Assembly: GCF_000330505.1 (NCBI RefSeq)
Contig: NW_004440440.1
Coordinates: forward strand, 325,116 to 358,152
From: Entamoeba invadens IP1
Lineage: Eukaryota > Evosea > Mastigamoebida > Endamoebidae
Direction of reading: 5' to 3'
DNA length: 33,037 nucleotides
Numbering within the stretch: the first letter of the stretch is position 1; each line of letters begins with the position of its first letter. The notes beneath the pieces were generated by a model. It had not been told where the DNA came from, did not search any database, and saw nothing but the letters and a program-made list of their open reading frames with translations. Below, in pieces: positions 20,095 through 30,330 of the stretch. A program made the translations under genes and the position numbers.

Positions 20095-21204
20095 ATGTAT
20101 TTTGCACTCATCACAGTGTTTTGTTCAATTTGTGCTTTATCTCAACAATCAACAGAAGCAAACAAATATTATTATCAATACACATGCGCAGATGATTTGA
20201 CAGTCATTAAAGGAAATACAGAAACAAATTACACAAACTGCACCTTCATCGGAGAATTTGATTTTTTGAATCCTACCGAAATGACTCCTTCGATATATTT
20301 CGATACTGTTGGGGAAGTTACTGATTACATTTTACCCGATAACACAACATCAGTGACTTTTTACAACTCAACGTTTTCCTCTTCAAGAACATCGCATTTG
20401 ACACTCAATCAACTTACAAGTAACAAATCAGACTATTACGACAATTACTTTTCTGATGTTGTTTTTGAGTTGCTTGAAAACGTCTTTACATATAACAATT
20501 ATTGTATTCTTTATACATCAACATTTGACACAATTGTGTTGTATAATTCAACATTTTTCACGTTAAAAATCTTTTCTGGGAAGACGAGTGGATATCGCAA
20601 TATCTCTTCTATTGAAAATTGCAACTTTTATTCAACAGAAATTCATGAATCAATTTTCTCCAATTTAACAATTAAAAACAGTTATTATGATCTCACGTTA
20701 ACGAATGATATCTTATCTGGTCTAGTCGTTGAAAACACTGGATTTTATTACCAAGAACATTATAACGTCCGCTATACCAACTCAACATTTGTCAATACCA
20801 TATTTTATCATCATGATAATTATGAAAATGTCGTGTTTGAGTCGTGCAACTTTGTGAACTGCATTATTCATTTGGATGATCTTGATATGATTAAAAACAT
20901 CTACTTTGACTTCGCCGACTGCTATTTTGAAAACTTCACTGTCAACGAACAAAAAGTCGATTTGTATAAAGGAAATGCCTGTGTCGGGTTGAAAAAGGGG
21001 TTTGTAGAACAATCAATGGAGATCCAAATTGCTAATGAAGATGATAAAAAGAGAACTCAAATTGTTTTACTTTCAACGGGCGTTGCTGTGCTTGGTGTAT
21101 TGTTTATAATTGCTGTGATTATTATTTGCGTACTGCTTACATTGTTTGTCTTATCACATAAAAAACAACAAGAAAATTACAACAATTTATCTAACACAAG
21201 ATAA
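20095..21204 (+). CDS. Type I membrane glycoprotein with beta-helix-like repeats, unknown function
   Basis: This is a 369-residue protein. A signal peptide covers about residues 1-16 (ending CALS). The ectodomain has many N-glycosylation sequons and recurring short units such as YNSTF, ENCNFYST, TNSTFVNTIF and ESCNFVNCII. The regular spacing of aromatic and small residues suggests a beta-helical fold. A membrane segment covers about 323-351 (VLLSTGVAVLGVLFIIAVII onward). A short basic cytosolic tail of about 16 residues has no evident signalling motif. The ectodomain is similar in style, though not clearly in sequence, to the N-terminal region of the receptor kinase at 12336. It is likely a lineage-specific surface protein. 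The ATG at 20095 is well placed before the signal peptide. Confidence 0.78.
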   Translation: MYFALITVFCSICALSQQSTEANKYYYQYTCADDLTVIKGNTETNYTNCTFIGEFDFLNPTEMTPSIYFDTVGEVTDYILPDNTTSVTFYNSTFSSSRTSHLTLNQLTSNKSDYYDNYFSDVVFELLENVFTYNNYCILYTSTFDTIVLYNSTFFTLKIFSGKTSGYRNISSIENCNFYSTEIHESIFSNLTIKNSYYDLTLTNDILSGLVVENTGFYYQEHYNVRYTNSTFVNTIFYHHDNYENVVFESCNFVNCIIHLDDLDMIKNIYFDFADCYFENFTVNEQKVDLYKGNACVGLKKGFVEQSMEIQIANEDDKKRTQIVLLSTGVAVLGVLFIIAVIIICVLLTLFVLSHKKQQENYNNLSNTR

Positions 21205-22537
21205 TCAAAAAATTTAAGTTTTTTTTTATTGTTTAACACTTAAATGGCTGAAATATATTTTTAGAAGGCAAGTAAAAAAGACAGAGACGCCTATTTTTTT
21301 ATTATCAAGTTAATAATAAAAAATTATAATTAAAAGCACGTTGAAAAATGAAAAACATGTATAAAGAATAAGAAAGCTATGAAATCAGTAAAAATAATTA
21401 AAAACTATCACACAATCATGGTCATTTAAAACATTTTAATGTGATCACAAACAATGTAAATTGTTATTAAAATTTGTCGAATATAGTCACCATAACATTT
21501 CGAATATAATTCAATTATAAATACAGTCTTAACTCCCCAGAATGAGTAATTATCATTTTTGTTGTTCTCTATTAATTGAACATTTAGAACAAAATTAAAT
21601 ATAAAATAGTCTCTTTAAAGACTTGAGGGGTTTTAGAAAACTATAGGGGTTTCGTACCGACCTGTAATATATTTATTTTTTCAATTAAAACGAACTTAGA
21701 CAAATTGACCAAATTAATTAATTACGCTTAATTACACAAATTAATAATTTTCTTATTGTGTGTAACAACAGAAAATAATTTTTTATAAATTTAAAAATAA
21801 TGTGCTATTGTTGTGAACAATAGTTAGGCAAATCTTTTGTCTTTATAATGATAGATACAACAAAAGAATTCTACAACAAAGAACTTAATTGTATTAAATA
21901 AAAATAAAAAAACAACGTGACAAATCATAATCAATAAGAACACAACGCTTGGCAGACTCGAACATCGATTGTTGTTCTGTTGTCGGGTAAAAGTTATTCC
22001 AAAAATTTGTCTTTAAAGCGTTGGTGTAAGTTTGCTTTTTGAAAGAGTGTATAAAAAATGTTGAAAAGTTTTTTCATATAAAAAGCAAAAAGTTTCAAAA
22101 AAGTTCCAAAAAACTTGGTTTGTTTACCTCATTTTCCCGTTATTTGGGTAGATAAAAACTTTAAATATACCATTTATTGGTAAAAAGAAAAAATGAAATG
22201 ATTGGCTAATCGACTCTAACCCAAAATTATGTTTTTGGCTATGTTATTTAAAAAATAGGTTAAATCATAGTAATATTTATTAAACATCCCAAATATGCTT
22301 TTTTTCAAAAGAAAATAAACAAATCATTTTTTGAGACTGATATTATTAGTACTTTTTATTAGATATCAATTAAATAAAATATACTATTATATTAATTTAA
22401 TTGAACTATTAATTAAATAAATATTTAATTAAAATATAATTAAATCACATTAATATAATAAATAGAGTTATATAGTTTCAAGTATAGTACATATACTATA
22501 AAAATATTAAATAATTTAAATCAATACAATTAGAGAG
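21205..22537. other. Intergenic region with repeat copy B
   Basis: About 1.3 kb without a supportable gene. It contains copy B of the dispersed repeat (21954-22260) and a small hairpin, CTATTGTT/AACAATAG, near 21805-21825. The rest is A/T-rich. Confidence 0.5.
21954..22260. repeat. Dispersed repeat, copy B (compact)
   Basis: This shares AGACTCGAACATCGA (21954-21968), AATGTTG (22057), TTTTCCCGTTATTT (22132) and ATGATTGG (22198-22205) with 10461-11350, in the same order. It lacks the extra ~600 bp of copy A, so it may represent the uninterrupted form. No coding capacity or terminal inverted repeat was found. Confidence 0.5.
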
Positions 22538-22972
22538 TTAATAGTCTAATGAAACGATCACGGTGAATATGATGACAAAGTACACAACGAAAAAGCCTAC
22601 GACGAACACAGCTATGATTGTTGAGATAATAAAAAACACGAGAGATAGAAAGGCAAACGACCTTGCTTGAGCGTCCGGTGATTTTCGATATCTGCAATAC
22701 CCCATTATCCACAAACAGCAGAGTAAAAATCCAAGTGCAAAGAACATAGCAGAAGTCATTGAGTCGTTTTGATTAGTCGTATTCACCTTTTGTTGTGGTT
22801 GATACGATGGAACAAATATTTCAGGTTGAGGTATGGGTTGTCCTTGGTGAACGGGGACTTGTTGGTATTGTTGTGGAGGCGTCTGCATCATCGGTTGAGT
22901 GTATTGGACGTATTGTGGGGGTGGGACATTGTACTGTGGTGTGACGTAAGCAAGTGGTTGTTGGTAAGTCAT
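22538..22972 (-). CDS. Proline/glutamine-rich membrane protein
   Basis: With ATG at 22972 the protein has 144 residues. A longer frame exists upstream but would need a TTG start, so I chose the ATG. Residues 1-72 are rich in Pro, Gln and Tyr (PPPQYVQYTQP, QYQQVPVHQGQP), resembling unstructured cytosolic tails that bind WW or SH3 domains. Then follow a hydrophobic segment (about 73-91), a short basic/polar loop (RYRKSPDAQARS) and a long hydrophobic stretch (about 105-140, one or two spans). The layout is reminiscent of small CD225-like membrane proteins, but the sequence match is weak. Role is unknown; trafficking or membrane organisation is only a guess. Confidence 0.75.
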   Translation of the reverse strand: MTYQQPLAYVTPQYNVPPPQYVQYTQPMMQTPPQQYQQVPVHQGQPIPQPEIFVPSYQPQQKVNTTNQNDSMTSAMFFALGFLLCCLWIMGYCRYRKSPDAQARSFAFLSLVFFIISTIIAVFVVGFFVVYFVIIFTVIVSLDY

Positions 22973-23476
22973 GTCTTCTTTTTTGTGTGTTTTAAAGTTC
23001 TTTTTGGTCAAATTAAAATATAGAATTCAAACAAAAACCATGAAACGTTTAATAATTAAAAAATAGTTTTGTTTTATTATATTTAAATTTCTATTTTTCG
23101 TATTGATATTATTCACAATTTTCAATTGTAGATGAGTAACCTAACATTCAATAGGTTTTTATATTTAATAATATACCATATTTCTACTATTGTTTTACAT
23201 TTTGTTTTTTAATTGAAAAGAAAAAAAGAAACTATAATTTTTTGATTAAATTATATTAATTTTAATTATTGAAACTAATTATGAATGACAACTTTCTGAC
23301 AAATATACTCCAAGAAAGTCACATTCTTTTACAACAATTAATTTTAGCTTTTTTTTATAACAACTATAGTAATGACATTTATAAACAATTTAGTTATTTA
23401 AAATAATTATATTTATTTCAATAAAAATTGTTTTCAAGTTTACTTATTATTGAAATGTTTTGTAAAATAAAATTTA
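22973..23476. other. Intergenic spacer
   Basis: A/T-rich sequence with no gene seen. It lies upstream of the minus-strand Pro/Gln-rich gene and downstream of the minus-strand tRNA gene. An oligo-T terminator for the tRNA is at 23469-23472, read on the minus strand. Confidence 0.5.
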
Positions 23477-23549
23477 AGGCCTCTGCAGGAGTCGAACCCA
23501 CGACCTTTTCCTTACTAGGGAAAGGCACTGCCAACTATGCTAAGAGGCC
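23477..23549 (-). tRNA. tRNA-Thr (anticodon AGT)
   Basis: The minus strand folds into a complete cloverleaf of 73 nt including the discriminator base. The acceptor stem is GGCCTCT/AGAGGCC, the D stem GCAT/GTGC and the anticodon stem TTTCC/GGAAA. The loop is CTAGTAA, giving anticodon AGT (forward positions 23514-23516). The T arm is GTGGG/CCTGC with loop TTCGACT. There is no intron. A TTTT terminator follows 4 nt downstream. CCA is not encoded, as is usual in eukaryotes. Only one copy is present here, whereas many Entamoeba tRNA genes lie in tandem arrays. Confidence 0.93.
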
Positions 23550-23664
23550 ATATAATTATTTTTTAAAAAGTTTCTTATTCACAATGAATTTAACACGAAC
23601 TTTAATTTTCAAGATAATTATTTTCAAAGTCAAATTGAATAAAAATATATAACTCAAAACCTAA

Positions 23665-24857
23665 ATGATAGAGATCCGTCCACTCAATGGCTATGAAATT
23701 CCTGTATATTATGTGTGTCTGACTTTGATTGACACGTTTAACAAATTTGATTTCACACAATTTAGAACTGACGTAGTGAAAGAGATAATCAAATACACTC
23801 CTTTTCATCTTACTATAAAAACAAAAGACGGGCATTTTTATTGGTATAAATTAAACGATAAATGGCTTATAGATAATGTCGATATTTATATTACAAAAGT
23901 TCCATTTGAAGAAACAAAAAAAATTGAAACGGCTGACTACAATTTGCCACAAGAAGGTGCTCCCCTGTTTCACGTTGAATACTCAGAAAATGGCGCAACA
24001 AGTCGTTTAAAGTTGTATGCAAATCACTCACTGTGTGACGGGCGCACCATCGCTAATTTATATCAAGTTCTCAAGAACGCAATTCCAAACGAATTTCATA
24101 AAGCCCTTCAAGACGATGAACTTCTTCCATTTGACTATAAAAGTCTGTACACCATCAATGAAAATGTTTTACACCAAAATCCCGTTTCCTGGGATATCGC
24201 ACATGTTTCCGTTGTTCCTCCAATAGCAGAGAAGTGTGACTACATCAACATCTTTGGCACTTTCGACTGTCAGAAAGTGCTTTCATTTTGTCAAAGAAAC
24301 AAAATTGGTATTCAGGCAATACTAATGGCGTCACAAGAAAGAGCTACACGACGGTTTATGAACATAACCAATGAAGTGCCTATCAGCGTGTACGCACCAA
24401 CAGACACAAGTCAAACAAAATTCGCAAATGAGGAATTGAAACGTCACAATTTCTATTGCTCGGCTGGAGCTAACTTCCCAGCAATCGTCGGCAAAGAAAG
24501 TATTATGGAAGATCTGAAAGAGTGCAATTTTAAGATGAAAGAGGCGCTAAAAACGTCTGATTGCTGCGTGCAAGTACTTTTGTCGTGCAAACAAGTTGAT
24601 GAAGAAACACTTGAATTTACACCAACAAAAGGAGCACCAAGTTTGTCAAAAATGCGAGTCATTGCTCAAATATTGGGTATTACGAAAACATGAACGACTA
24701 GTATTTGGCTGTTATATGTCAATGTGATATCAACGAGTTTTCAGTTGTGTTGGACTCGTGGCACTCAGAAAAGAATCTTCACACGTTTTTGTTTATCCCT
24801 GGTAAAATAAACCAAAAGTTTGTCAAGGAAATAAGAAGAGAGTTGGATGATGTCTGA
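23665..24857 (+). CDS. Condensation/BAHD-like acyltransferase, 3' end disrupted
   Basis: The open frame 23665-24693 encodes 342 residues. It carries the HxxxDG active-site motif of CoA-dependent acyltransferases as NHSLCDG, with His 121 and Asp 125. This superfamily includes alcohol acetyltransferases and condensation domains. The frame stops at TGA 24691-24693, yet coding character continues. After that stop the same frame reads TTSIWLLYVN, and then a one-base shift gives CDINEFSVVLDSWHSEKNL and more, ending at TGA 24855-24857. The intact ancestor would therefore be about 397 residues, closer to family size. Either the gene is a recent pseudogene or the sequence contains two errors. The acyl donor and acceptor are unknown. 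The catalytic His and Asp are both retained. Confidence 0.75.
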
Positions 24858-25520
24858 AATTTGTGTGCGAAAATTAATTTACTATTTTTGAATGATTATG
24901 TTTGGCAATTTATAACATAAAAAAATCTTGTTTTAAATGTAACATATATAACAATTTTAATATGTATTTATATAAAGTTTTATATTTATGATTTTTTAAG
25001 TTATAACCATTAAAAATAAACTTGATACTTTAAAGTTGTTATTAGTTTAGAATGCTAACAATTGCAAAATCTTGAAACTTGTAATTATGTAATATTATTG
25101 TTTAACACTCTTAAACGATTTCATCATTTAAATTGATATTATTTTATAAAGTGCATGTTATGTCATTATTGTAATAATAAAAAAGAACATTAAACGTAAT
25201 TATTATTAAATATCATGTTTGATGTTTTTTAAATAATTTAAAAATAACCAACCAAGAAAATAACTAACATAAATTTAATTTGACAAATTTAAACAAAATT
25301 TAATCATTTCAAATAAGCAATATAAACATAATAATTGATTAATAATGTTATTGTTCAATGACAATTAACACTATTTATCTCGATTTGGTGATAAAAAACT
25401 TTGAGTAAAACAATTAAACTTTGTGATACATTTGTTAAATTTGACTATTAAATATAATCATATTATATTGCATTAGATATGTATTATATATGTTATCTTT
25501 GAAATTTCAATAAAAATGAA
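24858..25520. other. Intergenic spacer between convergent loci
   Basis: About 660 bp of A/T-rich sequence with no gene, RNA or repeat that I can support. Confidence 0.5.
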
Positions 25521-27299
25521 TTATGGATAAACCATGATTCCAAATTCGCTTGATAAATTTTCAACTCTTTTTAAACTTTGAGGAAAATGGATGATACCAT
25601 ACCCGTAATACTTGTGTAAACATTGTTTTGATAAATAATTTACACACTCCGGTATTTCGCATATTTTCTGGTTATTTTTTATGACAATTCTCGAGTATTT
25701 TTCAAAATCAGTTTCCACAAAATATATATTTTTGCATTGAACCCCATTCTTCACGAACATTTGAAATACACCAAATGAGACTGGAAAGTCAATTTCATAC
25801 ACTTGTTCTCCTTCTAAGTATATTTCGTGTAACTTTTCGCAATTCAAAAAAGCTATTGGTGATAATTTTGGAACACTTTTAGGTAGATAAATCCGTTGCA
25901 AGTTGACACAATTCAAAAATGTATAATTTCCAATATAAGTCACTGTTTTTGGCAAAGAAATTCTTCCAAATTAACACAATTTGCAAAACACAAATCTTTG
26001 AAATATTCAACACAATTTCCTAGTATTATTTTTGATAATAAAGAACATTGTTCAAATGCTTTATTCCCAATTGAAGTCACGCAATTTGGCATTTCAAACT
26101 CTTTCGGAAGACAACAGTTTGAAAACGTACATTTCCAATTTATGTTAACTCGACCAGTTTTAATGACTTGAACTGACGACAATGTCCGACAATTAAAAAA
26201 CACATCTCGACCTTCTAATACACTTTCTGGAAAAATTACACTTTTTAGTTTTAAACAGTTGGCAAAAGCATAATCTCCAACCGAAGTCACATTGTTTGGG
26301 ATGTCTATATTTGTCAACCCACACGCTGAAAATGCGTGTACACCTATGATTTTTAGATAATCTGAGAGCTTCACGTTTTCAAGGGAAATGCATCCACTAA
26401 AACAGTAATAATCAATTGAAGTGAGAGATTGTGGCAAAGTAATTTCTTTCAATGTTAATTGATATTGAAACGTATATTCAAGTGCACACACGTTTACTGG
26501 CAAACAAATTGTATGTAAATGCAATATTTTATTTGGAGATTTCACTTTTAATAGCACATTTGGAATGTTTTGAAACAATTCAAGTTTGTCTAAAGGCACT
26601 TCAACGTACGTGCAAGTCATTTTCAAATGTTTTAAAAGAGTCATTTTGTCTATACTAACCAAATTGGTTAATACAGTCTTGCCACAATAATCAACATTTT
26701 TGAGTGATTTGCATCTCTCAAAAATGTGTTCGCCAATTTGAGTGAGAGTAGTTGGCATTGTCACTGAAATCAAATTATCACCAAAAATAGAGTCTCCAAT
26801 TTCAATAACATTTCCCAAGTCTATTCTATCAAAATCAGTGTTAAAGAAAAGTTACTATTTATTTTCGTGACATTCTGTGGAATTTTTATGTAATTTGGAT
26901 CAGGAGAATCCCCGCACAATTGGCCTTTTATTTCAACAATTGTTTTGCATTTTTCAATTTGTTTAAATAGATACAATCGCTTACTTTGCCAAAAATCAAA
27001 AATAACTTTTTCATATGTATACCCAAACTTATCAAAGAGTTTTGTTTCGTATGAAGTTGGTACATATGTTATTTTCATGTTATTATTTGGAAGTACAATT
27101 TGTTAGAGATGAACACATTTCAAGGCACCCACTTTCTAGTGTTGCGTTTGGACCAATGCTTATTTCTTTGAGTTGTCGAAAATCAGTAAAATAAATTGAA
27201 GTTATTGTTGTCACTTTATTAGTGTCAAATATAACGCAAGTGTGTTCAAATAAGTGATGATTGTACGCATTGTCAACTGCTTCTTTTGTCACGTATTAC
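25521..27299 (-). pseudogene. BspA-like LRR_5 pseudogene, 5'-truncated with three frameshifts
   Basis: Four minus-strand frames (27083-27292, 26821-27078, 25940-26818 and 25521-25955) follow one another and together read as one BspA-like protein of nearly 600 residues. LRR_5 units include LKEITLPQSLTSIDYYCFSG, LTNIDIPNNVTSVGDYAFAN and NLQRIYLPKSVPKLSPIAFL. Adding one base at each junction (about 27100, 26848 and 25965) restores a continuous repeat array; all three sit in A or T runs. Upstream of codon GTG 27292 an in-frame TAA follows at once and no ATG is available. The usual N-terminal module (as at 19186) is missing. The first residues align instead to about residue 105 of that protein (YTQED versus YVTKE). 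It is probably a dead gene. Confidence 0.8.
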
Positions 27300-27879
27300 T
27301 GTTAATTATTTTTATAGATGCAATCATTCAAAATTAAATGAATAAGATTTAAAGTTTCAATTTCGTGTTATTGTATTAATATGTTACGTTTATGCGTATT
27401 ATTTTGAATAACTTTGATGATGAAATTATTAATATATATAATTTTTATGTACTAAAAACAAAGCAACAAACAACATTTCCAACATCTAGAGTCTCACCTT
27501 CGTTATTAAATAAAATATCATATTCATTATTAAATTTGCTGATGATATTTTCCTCCTGTTTTGACACTTTTCCAAAAAGTTTTCCTTTCAATGTTGAAGG
27601 CACAAGTTTGGTTAAAGAAACGCAATTAAAACACGTGTTAGAGCCAACATCATAATTTTCACTAAAAACGAGTTCTTTCAATTTTCTACAGTCAGAAAAA
27701 GCGTAACACCCAACTATATAAACACTTTTTGGTATATCAATGTGTTCCAAATTTCTACAATCATCGAAAGCACCATTGTTTATTATTAGCAACTTTTTTG
27801 AGAGAACAACTTTGGTCAAGCCGTAACACTTTGCAAATGCTGAACATCCAATTATTTCAACATTATCAGAAATAACAAC

Positions 27880-28607
27880 GAGAGGGTGACATTTTGCCAA
27901 AAGACATTTTACCAAAAATTATTAAGAATTTTCTTAATTATTCTTTAACAAAGAAAATTTTAAAAATAATTCATTGTTGTATTTTTGTCAAGCTTTTATA
28001 AAAATATATTTTTGTCGACAATAAATAAATTGTAAATTGTATGAATAAATATATTTATATATTATTACAACTCTGTGTATTTTGTTTTTATTTTACGCTA
28101 TTAAATCTTATTAAATAGAAATATTACTTGAACCAGTAACTTTGGTTATACATACAATATTTTGAGTGTTTTTTTTAAAGCAACAAATAAAAATACACAA
28201 CTTAACGTTTGTGTAAATTCACACATTGTATTATTGGAAAAGTCTCATAAGTATTATTTTTGTTTAAACAAAAATACTTGATTCAATTAACCAAACAATT
28301 TATAAACAATTGTTATCAAATTTATAAATAAAATAATATTTAATTAATTAGTATATAATTTAATGATGTATTTTTCAAAAGTGAATTTGAAATGCAATTT
28401 GTTTAAATAACCATTTGTATTCAAAAATTTATTTTTAACATGTTTTATGTAAAAATATACCAAATTTAAAGTTCTTTATTGTGTTTATATGATGTCATTT
28501 GAATTACTTCGGCTCTATTATAATCACTACAACCCGAATTATTAAAATTGAATTATCATTTTATTAACTTTTATTAACTTTATTTCATTAAAATATTAAA
28601 AAAATAA
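27880..28607. repeat. Left terminal inverted repeat of the MULE (728 bp)
   Basis: This is the reverse complement of 30331-31058 without gaps. The inner limit is where 28608 onward stops matching. It includes a palindromic segment around TGTTTAAACA that could be a transposase or host-factor site. The inner edge lies only 5 nt from the transposase stop codon. Confidence 0.93.
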
Positions 28608-28612
28608 ATTAC

Positions 28613-29275
28613 TTAATTATTTTTTTTGTTTTTGTTTTTTCTACACTCTTTTTTGATTTCTTGGATTACAGATCTTCTTTTTTTTCTTGGCTTTTTTTCA
28701 TGTATAATTTTTTTCTTTGTATTTTGAATATCAACAATTTTAGTTGGATTTTTATTTTCAAGTCTTGTTTGTTGGATAAAGTCTTCACGTTCAAACATAT
28801 CACCATTTGTTGAAGTGTTTATACCAACAACATTTTCATTGATACAATCTACACATTTTTCTTTTGTAATATTTTCCGTCTCGTTTTGTTCACAATTTTC
28901 GACTTCGAAATAAACTTCATGATTTAAACCATCAAATAACACACTTACCTTTTCTAGAAAACAATTTAAATTGATTTCACCACAGAAATAATTTGTTGTT
29001 AAATTTTTAAGTGTATTATATATTATTTCAACTTTACTGTTTGATTTTTTATAATGTCCGTTTTTCATGTTTTTTAGATCTTTATTAACGTCTTCTATCA
29101 CTTCTCCGATTTTTTCAACGAACTTCCAGAAACCAGGTTTCACGAACTCAAGCCTCCTGGTGAGCGCGGCGTGGTAAGACTCACAATCATTATTAGTCCT
29201 CTTTTTTCTCATAAATTGACACCACAATGAAATGGGAAACGCGCCATTTATCCACACTTTATTGAAGTATTCCAC
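28613..29275 (-). CDS. MULE transposase, C-terminal part
   Basis: This 220-residue frame continues the transposase after the frameshift. It begins around EYFNKVWINGAFPISLW and contains RTNNDCESYHAALTRRL, the conserved RTNN..E..H motif found near the end of MULE transposase catalytic regions. A Lys/Arg-rich tail (KKPRKKRRS, KKNKKN-like) closes the protein, plausible for nuclear import or DNA contact. The annotated start is not an ATG. The same frame is open upstream to about 29345 (SQTVGILTAWYSHVPSFGIV), directly joining the N-terminal frame. It is therefore not an independent gene. Confidence 0.83.
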   Translation of the reverse strand: MEYFNKVWINGAFPISLWCQFMRKKRTNNDCESYHAALTRRLEFVKPGFWKFVEKIGEVIEDVNKDLKNMKNGHYKKSNSKVEIIYNTLKNLTTNYFCGEINLNCFLEKVSVLFDGLNHEVYFEVENCEQNETENITKEKCVDCINENVVGINTSTNGDMFEREDFIQQTRLENKNPTKIVDIQNTKKKIIHEKKPRKKRRSVIQEIKKECRKNKNKKNN

Positions 29276-29333
29276 AACTATCCCAAATGAAGGTACATGA
29301 GAATACCACGCCGTTAAAATACCAACTGTTTGA

Positions 29334-30239
29334 CTAATATCTTTTTTTCAAAAAGCACACGGACTCTAATATTTTCACTGCAGCTTTGAATTCCGTATTT
29401 AAAGAATACTCACATTTAAGACCAGCATTATTGATAAACTTTCGTATGGCTTGACGTTGATGAAAAAGGCATCCTTTGTGCTTTAGACCAAAAGTTTTGT
29501 ATTTTCTTAAAACAGCGATAAGCGAATTTTTGAAGTCAGTCACAACAACAACGTTTCTTCCAAAACAAGTATAATTTTCGTTGATTTCTTTTAGCAAGCA
29601 TTCAATGGCATTAAAAAGTGTTTCATATGTATTTAAAGTTTTGTTTTTCAACAAATAGTGAATTGCTGGAAATGTTTGGTTGTTTTGTAATTGACAATGC
29701 AGTGTATATAGCTGATAAAATTGTTTGGGGCAACTCCGGAAAGTCCCATCCATAAACACTTCTTTGCATCTTGCTAACATTGTCAATTGTTCGCTATTTC
29801 CAAATATAAGTATTCCAATTTGCTCATCTTTGAATAATAAATTGAAGTCGCCAACACTTATTATAATATCATCATATGAATTTGGTTCAATTTTGTGAAC
29901 TTTGTTTCTTTGAACAAAACGTTCTAATGTCGATTGTGTTATTCCTATCGAACCTCTTTTGTATTTTGTTATAAATGATTTCATTGTTAATTTTTTTGTT
30001 GGTGAAGTTTGTAAGTCATTTTTGATAAAATTTGAATGATTTTTTCTGCGTAAATCTTGTTTTTTGTGAATGTGAGTTGTTGTTTTGCCATAATGATAAC
30101 ATCCATCTGTGTTTTTTATTATAGTCACTTTACACTTTCGACAAGAGCAGCGAAAGTGTGTTCTTTCTTTGTCTATGGCATGAAACAAATAACCATCATA
30201 AATAGGCAATTCTTTCCCCCTTGTGCTTTTGATGCTCAT
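29334..30239 (-). CDS. MULE transposase, N-terminal part with catalytic core
   Basis: This 301-residue frame starts at ATG 30239. Residues about 17-58 form a FLYWCH-type zinc finger (GYLFHAIDKERTHFRCSCRKC, then GCYHYGKTTTHIH), a DNA-binding module common in Mutator transposases. The MULE catalytic domain follows, with the first Asp in VFMDGTF, the second in VVVTDFKNS, and the GCLFHQRQAI motif. The frame ends CFLKKRY then TAG, just after a run of seven A. Removing one A would give CFLKKDISQTVGILTAW and lead into the downstream frame at 28613. The complete enzyme would be about 540 residues. It moves the surrounding element by cut-and-paste at its terminal inverted repeats. Confidence 0.9.
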   Translation of the reverse strand: MSIKSTRGKELPIYDGYLFHAIDKERTHFRCSCRKCKVTIIKNTDGCYHYGKTTTHIHKKQDLRRKNHSNFIKNDLQTSPTKKLTMKSFITKYKRGSIGITQSTLERFVQRNKVHKIEPNSYDDIIISVGDFNLLFKDEQIGILIFGNSEQLTMLARCKEVFMDGTFRSCPKQFYQLYTLHCQLQNNQTFPAIHYLLKNKTLNTYETLFNAIECLLKEINENYTCFGRNVVVVTDFKNSLIAVLRKYKTFGLKHKGCLFHQRQAIRKFINNAGLKCEYSLNTEFKAAVKILESVCFLKKRY

Positions 30240-30330
30240 TCTTGTTATATATTAGTTTTGATGTTGTATTTATAATTAAAAATACAAAACCAATGAAGTA
30301 ATATAAATACATAAATGTAAAAATAAACGA

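Noticed and set aside
29334..29360. Possible programmed -1 frameshift at the A-run (A AAA AAG) in the transposase
   Set aside because: A -1 shift leads quickly to a TAA. The downstream transposase frame is reached only by a +1 (or -2) shift, so a mutation or error is simpler.
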